This document shows, piece after piece, positions 1 through 6,941 of a stretch of 32,846 bases of DNA. Every line of letters starts with the position of its first letter. Position 1 is the stretch's first letter. The notes beneath the pieces are model-generated. The model saw only the letters and a list, made by a program, of their open reading frames with translations, searched no databases and had not been told where the DNA came from. The DNA is from Flavobacteriaceae bacterium (GTDB taxonomy: Bacteria; Bacteroidota; Bacteroidia; Flavobacteriales; Flavobacteriaceae). The position numbers and the translations under genes are program-made. The DNA lies in NCBI GenBank assembly GCA_030835325.1, contig JAURPF010000156.1, forward strand, positions 1 to 32,846, given 5' to 3'.

Positions 1-533
1 ATTTTCATTTCTGCAGTCCAACCTTCGTCGTTAATAAGAGCTTTAGTACTCCAGATAGGATTCCAACTCGCATCGATATTATCTCCATTATCAGTGATAA
101 ATTCATCGCCTCGAACTCCGGCTGCAGTGACTGTAAATAAAAACCCTGTTCTTAAATCGTGATAACTGTCTATAAGAACATTGATGCGATCGCCTACAAA
201 TCCATCACGTCGCGAAAGGCGGTTGGTAATTGTTTCTGGTTCAGAATCCAAAGCCTTCAGGGCAATGTAAAGGTTTTTTTGATCGTAGAGGATTTTGAAT
301 TTTGTTTGCTCTGAGGGATCGGTGTTTTCATCTGGACTCACTTCAATAAAATTAGTGGCCCATTCTGCAGATTCCCATATAGATTCATCGAGATTTCCAT
401 CAATTACGGGGGCAGCTGCAACATCAATTTCAAAGGTAGTATATGTTTTTGGCAAAATCGTTGTATGTTGTTGCGCTGAAAGTATTCCTATGCTGATATA
501 TATAAAAAAACTTATAGGTTTATAAAGATTCAT
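1..533 (-). CDS. DUF5916 / carbohydrate-binding family 9-like secreted protein, truncated by the left window edge
   Basis: Minus-strand frame open from ATG (revcomp of cat at 531-533) to base 1: MNLYKPISFFIYISIGILSAQQHTTILPKTYTTFEIDVAAAPVIDGNLDESIWESAEWATNFIEVSPDENTDPSEQTKFKILYDQKNLYIALKALDSEPETITNRLSRRDGFVGDRINVLIDSYHDLRTGFLFTVTAAGVRGDEFI... Signal peptide plus the IDGNLDESIWESA / LYIALKALDSEP pattern typical of CBM9-like DUF5916 proteins. Absent from the ORF track because it is incomplete. Confidence 0.85.
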   Translation of the reverse strand, partial: MNLYKPISFFIYISIGILSAQQHTTILPKTYTTFEIDVAAAPVIDGNLDESIWESAEWATNFIEVSPDENTDPSEQTKFKILYDQKNLYIALKALDSEPETITNRLSRRDGFVGDRINVLIDSYHDLRTGFLFTVTAAGVRGDEFITDNGDNIDASWNPIWSTKALINDEGWTAEMK

Positions 534-703
534 GACATAAAGAGTAATAGCGAGGCACCCCACAAATATGAAGAATAAAAAATTTACAGAAATAAAATAA
601 TTTGTTAAACTTTAAACTAACCAGGAGAAATGCGAAGACATATCATCAAAACCTCAATAGTAAATGCCTTAAAAATCAATCTCAAAATAAACTCAAAATA
701 GAT

Positions 704-735
704 TTTGTTAATAACAATTTATAATTGTAGATTTG
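704..735 (+). promoter_or_regulatory. Bacteroidota-type promoter for rplM-rpsI (TTTG-N20-TAGATTTG)
   Basis: TTTG at 704-707, 20-nt spacer, TAGATTTG at 728-735; matches the Bacteroidota sigma-ABfr consensus TTTG-N19-21-TAnnTTTG. Confidence 0.7.
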
Positions 736-782
736 CAAACTCTTTTTTAGGGAGGAATGTTTAATAAGAAAAAATATTTAGT

Positions 783-1238
783 GTGGATACATTAAGCTAC
801 AAAACAATATCGGCCAACAAAGCTACTGTGGACAAACAGTGGGTTTTGGTAGATGCTGAAGGAGAAACGTTAGGGCGCTTGGCTTCTAAGGTTGCAATAC
901 TTTTGAGAGGAAAGCATAAAACTAACTTTACTCCACACGTTGACTGTGGAGATAACGTAATTGTTATCAATTCAGAGAAAATAAATCTTTCTGGAAACAA
1001 ATGGACTGAAAAGACTTATATCCGTCATACAGGCTATCCAGGAGGTCAAAGATCACTCACTGCAACTGAGATGTTTGCTAAAGATCCAACAAGGTTAGTT
1101 GAAAAATCAGTTAAAGGAATGCTTCCTAAAAACAAATTAGGTGCAGCATTATTCCGTAATCTAAACGTTGTGGCTGGGCCTGCGCATTCTCATGAAGCAC
1201 AAAAACCAAAAACAATTAATTTAAACGAAGTTAACTAA
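783..1238 (+). CDS. rplM: 50S ribosomal protein L13
   Basis: 151 aa, GTG start; contains [19 protein letters not shown] and [12 protein letters not shown] / [12 protein letters not shown]13 motifs; followed by rpsI. Confidence 0.97.
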   Translation: MDTLSYKTISANKATVDKQWVLVDAEGETLGRLASKVAILLRGKHKTNFTPHVDCGDNVIVINSEKINLSGNKWTEKTYIRHTGYPGGQRSLTATEMFAKDPTRLVEKSVKGMLPKNKLGAALFRNLNVVAGPAHSHEAQKPKTINLNEVN

Positions 1239-1624
1239 TGGAGGTTATTCACAAAATTGGTCGTAGAAAAACGGCCGTAGCACGTATTTATCTTGCTCCT
1301 GGAAAAGGATCAATTACCGTAAACAAAAAAGATGTAAACGATTATTTTCCGTCTGCAACTTTACAGTATAAAGTTAACCAACCTTTTGCATTGACTGAAA
1401 ACGAAGGCAACTTCGATGTTAAAGTAAATGTTTTTGGAGGTGGTATAACAGGTCAAGCAGAAGCAATTCGTTTAGCTTTATCTCGTGCACTGTGCGAATT
1501 AGATGAAGAAAATAGAGGTATTCTGAAACCAGAAGGCTTATTGACAAGAGATCCAAGAATGGTTGAACGTAAAAAATTCGGACAGAAGAAAGCGCGTAAA
1601 AAATTCCAATTCTCTAAACGTTAA
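1238..1624 (+). CDS. rpsI: 30S ribosomal protein S9
   Basis: [23 protein letters not shown]...[19 protein letters not shown]...C-terminal [23 protein letters not shown] stop/start overlap with rplM. Confidence 0.97.
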   Translation: MEVIHKIGRRKTAVARIYLAPGKGSITVNKKDVNDYFPSATLQYKVNQPFALTENEGNFDVKVNVFGGGITGQAEAIRLALSRALCELDEENRGILKPEGLLTRDPRMVERKKFGQKKARKKFQFSKR

Positions 1625-1762
1625 TATTTATAATTTAAACCAGTTATTGTTGTCTATGGTGGGTCAACCACCAAGACTTAGTTTAGCATCTAAATGTTTA
1701 AGGCCTTAAAAAAATAAGCCACTCAAACATTGCTAATTCAACAGAACGTAAACTATCACAAA

Positions 1763-2638
1763 ATGGCATTAGTAGAAGTAAAAGAATTATTAGACAGCGG
1801 TGTACACTTCGGACACCTAACAAGAAAATGGGATCCAAACATGGCTCCTTACATTTATATGGAGCGTAATGGTATTCATATCATTAACTTATATAAAACA
1901 GCTGCAAAACTTGAAGAAGCTTCACAGGCTTTAGCAAAAATTGCAACCTCTGGTCGTAAAATCTTATTTGTTGCGACTAAAAAACAAGCAAAAGACATCG
2001 TCTCTGAAAAAGCAGGAAACGTTAACATGCCTTACATTACCGAAAGATGGCCTGGTGGAATGCTAACTAACTTTGTAACGATCCGTAAAGCTGTAAAGAA
2101 AATGGCAACTATTGATCGCATGAAAAAAGATGGTACTTTTTTAACGCTTTCTAAAAAGGAACGTTTACAAGTCGATCGTTTAAGAGCGAAACTAGAAAAA
2201 AACTTAGGATCAATTTCCGATATGACACGTCTTCCAGGAGCGCTATTCGTAATTGATATTAAACGAGAGCATATCGCAATCAAAGAAGCACAGAAATTAA
2301 ACATTCCAATTTTTGCAATGGTAGACACAAATTGTGATCCAAGACAAGTGGATTATGTAATCCCTGCAAATGATGATGCATCTAAATCAATCGAAAAAAT
2401 CCTTACAAATGTAACAGATGCAATTGCGGAAGGTTTAGCGGTAAGAAAAGTTGAGAAAGATTCTAAGGATGCTGAAAAAACAGCGGAAGCAACAGCAACT
2501 AAAGATCCAAAAGATGAAACAACTGAAGCTAAAGTTGAAGCCTCCGAGGCAAAAACAGAAGCAACTGAAGCTCCAAAAGCTAAATCCAAAGCTAAAAAAG
2601 TAGCCAAAGAAGAAGCTCCTGTAAAAGAAGAAGAATAA
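1763..2638 (+). CDS. rpsB: 30S ribosomal protein S2
   Basis: Start reassigned to ATG 1763 (MALVEVKELLDSGVHFGHLTRKWDPNMAPYIY) rather than ORF-track 1730; S2 motifs plus an acidic/Lys/Ala-rich C-terminal tail. Confidence 0.97.
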   Translation: MALVEVKELLDSGVHFGHLTRKWDPNMAPYIYMERNGIHIINLYKTAAKLEEASQALAKIATSGRKILFVATKKQAKDIVSEKAGNVNMPYITERWPGGMLTNFVTIRKAVKKMATIDRMKKDGTFLTLSKKERLQVDRLRAKLEKNLGSISDMTRLPGALFVIDIKREHIAIKEAQKLNIPIFAMVDTNCDPRQVDYVIPANDDASKSIEKILTNVTDAIAEGLAVRKVEKDSKDAEKTAEATATKDPKDETTEAKVEASEAKTEATEAPKAKSKAKKVAKEEAPVKEEE

Positions 2639-2667
2639 TAAACTAATATAAGTAATAAAGTAACAAC

Positions 2668-2708
2668 AAAGTCGTTCAGTTCTTCCTATGGAAAGTTTGA
2701 ACGACTTT
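2668..2708 (+). terminator. Hairpin between rpsB and tsf (terminator or attenuator)
   Basis: AAAGTCGTTCA (2668-2678) pairs with TGAACGACTTT (2698-2708), 11-bp stem, continuing into a T-tract; inner TTCC-TAT-GGAA. Confidence 0.75.
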
Positions 2709-2725
2709 TTTTAAACAATTAAATC

Positions 2726-3691
2726 ATGATAAAAGTAACAGCTGCTGAAGTAAATAAATTAAGACAAGCGACGGGTGCAGGGATGATGGACTGTAAAAAA
2801 GCCTTAGTTGAAGCTGAAGGCGATTTTGACAAAGCAATTGATAACCTTCGTAAAAAAGGGCAAAAAGTAGCCGCTAATAGAGCCGATCGCGACTCTTCTG
2901 AAGGGGCTGCTGTTGCAAAAATTAATGCTGACAATACCGTAGGTGTTGCCATCGTTTTAGGATGTGAAACTGATTTCGTTGGAAAAAACGAAAACTTTTT
3001 AGCTTTGGCGAGTCAGTTTGGAAATATTGCACTGAACCATGACACAAAAGAAGCCTTTTTAGCGGCCGATTTTGGCGGAATGACTGTTGCCGAAAAATTA
3101 ATCGAACAAACAGGCGTAATTGGTGAAAAACTTGACATCACAGCATTTGAAAAAATTGAAGCTGCTTATGTAGGTTCTTATGTGCACATCAATAAAATTG
3201 CTGCATTAGTTGGTTTGTCTGCAAAAGTTGACAACGCTGACGTTCTAGCAAAAGATGTTGCGATGCAAGTCGCTTCAATGGGTGCTACAACACTTTCTTA
3301 CAAAGATTTTGACCCTGCCTTTATTGCCTCTGAAACAGAAGCTAGAATTGCAGTAATCGAAAAAGATAATATCGAGTTAGGCCGTTTAGGAAAAACACTC
3401 AAAAATATTCCGCAGTACATTTCAATGGCACAATTAACAGCAGAAGCATTGGCACAAGCTGAAGAGGCTGCAAAAGCAGAATTAAAAGCCGAAGGAAAAC
3501 CAGAACAGATTTGGGATAAAATTTTACCTGGTAAAATGGAACGTTTCATTTCTGACAACACAACCTTGGATCAAGAACAATGTTTGTTAGATCAAAATTT
3601 TATCAAAGATGATAAAATCAACGTTGCAAAATATGTTGAAAGCTTTGGAGAGGTATCTATCACTGGTTTTAAACGTGTATCCCTAGGATAA
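2726..3691 (+). CDS. tsf: Translation elongation factor Ts
   Basis: VNKLRQATGAGMMDCKKALVEAEGDFDKAIDNLRKKG and GCETDFVGKNENF motifs. Confidence 0.97.
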   Translation: MIKVTAAEVNKLRQATGAGMMDCKKALVEAEGDFDKAIDNLRKKGQKVAANRADRDSSEGAAVAKINADNTVGVAIVLGCETDFVGKNENFLALASQFGNIALNHDTKEAFLAADFGGMTVAEKLIEQTGVIGEKLDITAFEKIEAAYVGSYVHINKIAALVGLSAKVDNADVLAKDVAMQVASMGATTLSYKDFDPAFIASETEARIAVIEKDNIELGRLGKTLKNIPQYISMAQLTAEALAQAEEAAKAELKAEGKPEQIWDKILPGKMERFISDNTTLDQEQCLLDQNFIKDDKINVAKYVESFGEVSITGFKRVSLG

Positions 3692-3720
3692 TAAACACTA
3701 ATAAACAACCATTTTTATTA

Positions 3721-3756
3721 ACCCCTGTTTAGCACCGCTAGACAGGGGTTTTTTAT
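3721..3756 (+). terminator. Rho-independent terminator after tsf
   Basis: ACCCCTGTTTAGC-ACC-GCTAGACAGGGGT (3721-3749), 13-bp stem with one G-T wobble, then TTTTTT. Confidence 0.9.
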
Positions 3757-3898
3757 TGTTTAAAACGAAAACTACACCCCTGTATGGTTTTTGTATTGTA
3801 GGAAACTAGTGTTTGTTAGGTATGTATAGTTTTTATATTTAAAAAAAAACTGCAATACAGGATAATGCTATAACTTTGTATATCTAATAAATAAACCA

Positions 3899-5479
3899 AT
3901 GAAAATTAACTTAAACCATTTATACCTTACATTTCTTGCTGTCATACAATTGTCTTTCGCACAACAAATGCCTATTGATTTTTCTGATCCTTTAGAAAAC
4001 TTTTCAGGTTTTGATGGCAGTGGATTTAGTACAAGAACTGACCCTAATAATGCTGGAAATACTGTTGGGCAATTTTACAATGACGGGAGCAGCAGTTGGC
4101 AAGGCTTTACAATTGGTTTACAAAGAGCCATCGATTTAGATTTTCAAAAAACAATCTCACTCTCGTTCTATGGGTTTGATCCAAATACTCACACCATTCT
4201 TCTCAAATTAGAAGATGGCGAAAATGCCAATGTTGAGGTAACTCAAAACGTGCCAAGTGGTGGTGGGTGGACCACAAATATTACATTCGATTTTTCAAAT
4301 GCCGTTTTAAGTAACGACAACTCTGTAACAGTAAATGCAAGCGGATCCTATAATCGGTTGACCCTTTTTATTGATGGTGGTGCTACAATTCCAGGAACGT
4401 ATTTATTGGATGATATTGACGATGGATCAGAAGAAACTGACCCACACGAATTGGATGTGATATATGGCGGCGATCCGGTTTGGGAAGATAATTTTGACAC
4501 ACCAGGCGCTGTGAATCCAACGAATTGGCACCATCAAACTCAAGTTATTATTCCAGGTGTTGGCTGGGCTAATAATGAGGAACAGCATTACACCAATCGT
4601 ACGGTTAATTCTTTTGTAGATAATTCAGGAAATCTTAATATCGTTGCAATAAAAGAACCATGGCCTGATCAAGGCTTAACAAAACAATATACCTCCGCGC
4701 GTCTCAACTCAAAGTTTGCATTTACTTACGGAAGAGTTGATGTCCGTGCAAAATTACCAAGTGATAATGGGACATGGCCTGCGATTTGGACCCTAGGTAA
4801 AAATATTTATGAGCCAGGTACTTTTTGGCATTCTGATTATGGGACAACCAGTTGGCCTGGCTGTGGAGAAATAGACATCATGGAGCACGGCTTAGGAGCC
4901 TTAAATCATGTGTCTAGCGCGCTACACACCCCCTCTAGTAGCGGTGCAACTGTAAATACTTCTGGAGTTAACGTTTCAGATGTAAACGCTAATTATCATA
5001 TTTATTCGATGAACTGGTCGCCAAATCAAATTACGTTTTTAGTGGACGGTGTTGGGTTTTATACTTACAATCCTTCTGACAAAAACGACAGTACATGGCC
5101 GTTTTATGAAGATCAATTTATACTGCTAAACCTCGCAATGGGAGGAATTTCTGGTGCAATTGATTCCAACTTTACACAAGCCACTATGATTGTAGATTAT
5201 GTGAGAGTGTACCAAGAAGTCGTTTTAAGTAGTACTGCTAAGGATTTGGATTTAGACAGCACACTTAAGTTGTATCCAAACCCTGCAACCGACAAAATTT
5301 ATATCTCATCTAAGAGGCCTCTTAGTGTCTTAGCGCTTTATGATGTCTATGGAAAACTAATCCTTAAAAAAGAATACAACGCAAATAGCATCGACGTAAG
5401 TCAATTAAATTCGGGGGTTTACTTTTTGGAAGTATCTTCAAACTCAGAAAAAGTGGTTAAAAAGGTAATTATAAATTAA
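3899..5479 (+). CDS. Secreted GH16 endo-beta-glucanase (laminarinase-like) with N-terminal CBM-like region and C-terminal T9SS type A sorting domain
   Basis: Signal peptide; GH16 catalytic signature GEIDIMEH (ExDxxE) in WPAIWTLGKN...WPGCGEIDIMEHGL; C-terminal LYPNPATDKIYISS...GVYFLEVSSNSEKVVKKVIIN typical of T9SS cargo. Confidence 0.9.
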   Translation: MKINLNHLYLTFLAVIQLSFAQQMPIDFSDPLENFSGFDGSGFSTRTDPNNAGNTVGQFYNDGSSSWQGFTIGLQRAIDLDFQKTISLSFYGFDPNTHTILLKLEDGENANVEVTQNVPSGGGWTTNITFDFSNAVLSNDNSVTVNASGSYNRLTLFIDGGATIPGTYLLDDIDDGSEETDPHELDVIYGGDPVWEDNFDTPGAVNPTNWHHQTQVIIPGVGWANNEEQHYTNRTVNSFVDNSGNLNIVAIKEPWPDQGLTKQYTSARLNSKFAFTYGRVDVRAKLPSDNGTWPAIWTLGKNIYEPGTFWHSDYGTTSWPGCGEIDIMEHGLGALNHVSSALHTPSSSGATVNTSGVNVSDVNANYHIYSMNWSPNQITFLVDGVGFYTYNPSDKNDSTWPFYEDQFILLNLAMGGISGAIDSNFTQATMIVDYVRVYQEVVLSSTAKDLDLDSTLKLYPNPATDKIYISSKRPLSVLALYDVYGKLILKKEYNANSIDVSQLNSGVYFLEVSSNSEKVVKKVIIN

Positions 5480-5521
5480 TCGGAATTCCAAAAAACTGCT
5501 TTTAGGATTTAAGATATTGTG

Positions 5522-5529
5522 TATATTTG
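5522..5529 (+). promoter_or_regulatory. -7 box TATATTTG upstream of pyrH
   Basis: TATATTTG fits TAnnTTTG, 19 nt before ATG 5549; no strong -33 TTTG seen. Confidence 0.55.
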
Positions 5530-5548
5530 TGCAACGAGCGACACAATT

Positions 5549-6253
5549 ATGACATACAAACGAATATTACTCAAACTTTCTGGAGAAGCCCTGATGGGAA
5601 ATCGAAATTATGGAATCGATCCCGAGCGTTTGTCCGACTATGCGAATCAAATAAAACAAATTACCGAACAAGGCATTCAACTCGCAATTGTTATTGGTGG
5701 TGGAAATATTTTTAGAGGGGTCGCCGGTGCGAGTAATGGGATGGATCGTGTTCAAGGGGATCACATGGGAATGTTAGCGACAGTCATAAACGGTCTCGCA
5801 TTGCAAAGCGCTCTGGAAAACGCAGGGGTGCCAACCCGATTACAGTCTGCTATAAAAATTAACGAAGTTGCAGAGCCTTTTATTCGGCGTCGTGCTATTC
5901 GTCACCTAGAAAAAGGACGAGTTGTAATTTTTGGAGGGGGTACAGGAAACCCTTATTTCACAACAGATTCAGCGGCGGTTCTTCGTGCTATCGAAATTGA
6001 AGCTGATGTGATTTTAAAAGGTACCCGAGTAGATGGTATTTATAATACAGATCCCGAAAAAGACAAAACTGCGATTAAATTTGATACCATTAGTTTTGAG
6101 GACGTACTTAAAAAAGGACTTAAGGTGATGGATACAACGGCTTTTACATTAAGTCAGGAAAATGACCTCCCAATTATTGTTTTTGACATGAACAAAAACG
6201 GAAACCTTCTTAAAATTATTTCTGGACAGGCCATTGGAACCACCGTGAGTTAA
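5549..6253 (+). CDS. pyrH: UMP kinase
   Basis: [17 protein letters not shown] start (ATG 5549); [29 protein letters not shown] motifs. ORF-track start at 5519 overlaps the -7 box. Confidence 0.96.
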   Translation: MTYKRILLKLSGEALMGNRNYGIDPERLSDYANQIKQITEQGIQLAIVIGGGNIFRGVAGASNGMDRVQGDHMGMLATVINGLALQSALENAGVPTRLQSAIKINEVAEPFIRRRAIRHLEKGRVVIFGGGTGNPYFTTDSAAVLRAIEIEADVILKGTRVDGIYNTDPEKDKTAIKFDTISFEDVLKKGLKVMDTTAFTLSQENDLPIIVFDMNKNGNLLKIISGQAIGTTVS

Positions 6254-6287
6254 CGACCCACTTACCATACTTTTAAAAGACTCAAAA

Positions 6288-6845
6288 ATGAACGAAGAAA
6301 TAGAATTTATACTGGATAGTACAAAAGAAGCAATGGTTAATGCTTTAAAGCATTTAGAAAAACAATTTATAAACATCCGTGCTGGCAAAGCAAGTCCCTC
6401 AATGTTAGGAAGTGTGATGGTCGATTATTACGGCACTAAAACTCCTTTATCACAAGTAGCTAACGTAAACACACCAGATGGACGAACAATTACAGTTCAG
6501 CCATGGGAAAAAGCCATGTTACAAGAAATAGAACGCGCAATTATGGTTGCTAATTTAGGCTTTAACCCAATGAATAATGGCGAAACCATCATTATCAATG
6601 TGCCTCCATTAACAGAAGAGCGCCGTCGCGAATTAGCAAAACAAGCAAAATCTGAAGTTGAAGACGCAAAAATATCGATACGTGCAGCAAGAAAAGACGC
6701 AAATTCTGAAATTAAAAACATTGAAGATGTTTCTGAAGATATCAAAAAGAATGCAGAAGTAGATGTGCAACAACTTACAGACACACACGTCAAAAAAGCT
6801 GAAGACTTATATGCCGTCAAAGAGCAAGAAATTCTCAAAATTTAA
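6288..6845 (+). CDS. frr: Ribosome recycling factor
   Basis: NIRAGKASPSMLGSVMVDYYGTKTPLSQVANV and PPLTEERRRELAKQAK motifs; follows pyrH. Confidence 0.97.
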   Translation: MNEEIEFILDSTKEAMVNALKHLEKQFINIRAGKASPSMLGSVMVDYYGTKTPLSQVANVNTPDGRTITVQPWEKAMLQEIERAIMVANLGFNPMNNGETIIINVPPLTEERRRELAKQAKSEVEDAKISIRAARKDANSEIKNIEDVSEDIKKNAEVDVQQLTDTHVKKAEDLYAVKEQEILKI

Positions 6846-6868
6846 TCCTTAAAAATTTTAAGATTTGT

Positions 6869-6891
6869 TATAGAAAGTTACGCTTTCTATA
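6869..6891 (+). terminator. Hairpin downstream of frr (probable terminator)
   Basis: TATAGAAAG-TTACG-CTTTCTATA, 9-bp perfect stem; downstream T-rich rather than a pure T-tract. Confidence 0.55.
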
Positions 6892-6941
6892 CCCTTCCTT
6901 TTAATTCATTTTATCTACCTTTGAAGCCATCAAAAAAGACT

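Noticed and set aside
295-525. Plus-strand 76 aa ORF
   Set aside because: Antisense to the better-supported DUF5916-like CDS; no recognisable domain.
681-700. Short direct repeat CTCAAAATA x2 upstream of rplM
   Set aside because: Short and AT-rich; expected by chance.
2032-2607. Minus-strand ORFs of 98 and 84 aa antisense to rpsB
   Set aside because: Overlap a certain ribosomal protein gene; composition mirrors the sense codons; no motif.
6497-6838. 113 aa minus-strand ORF antisense to frr
   Set aside because: Ser/Ala-rich shadow ORF of a conserved gene.
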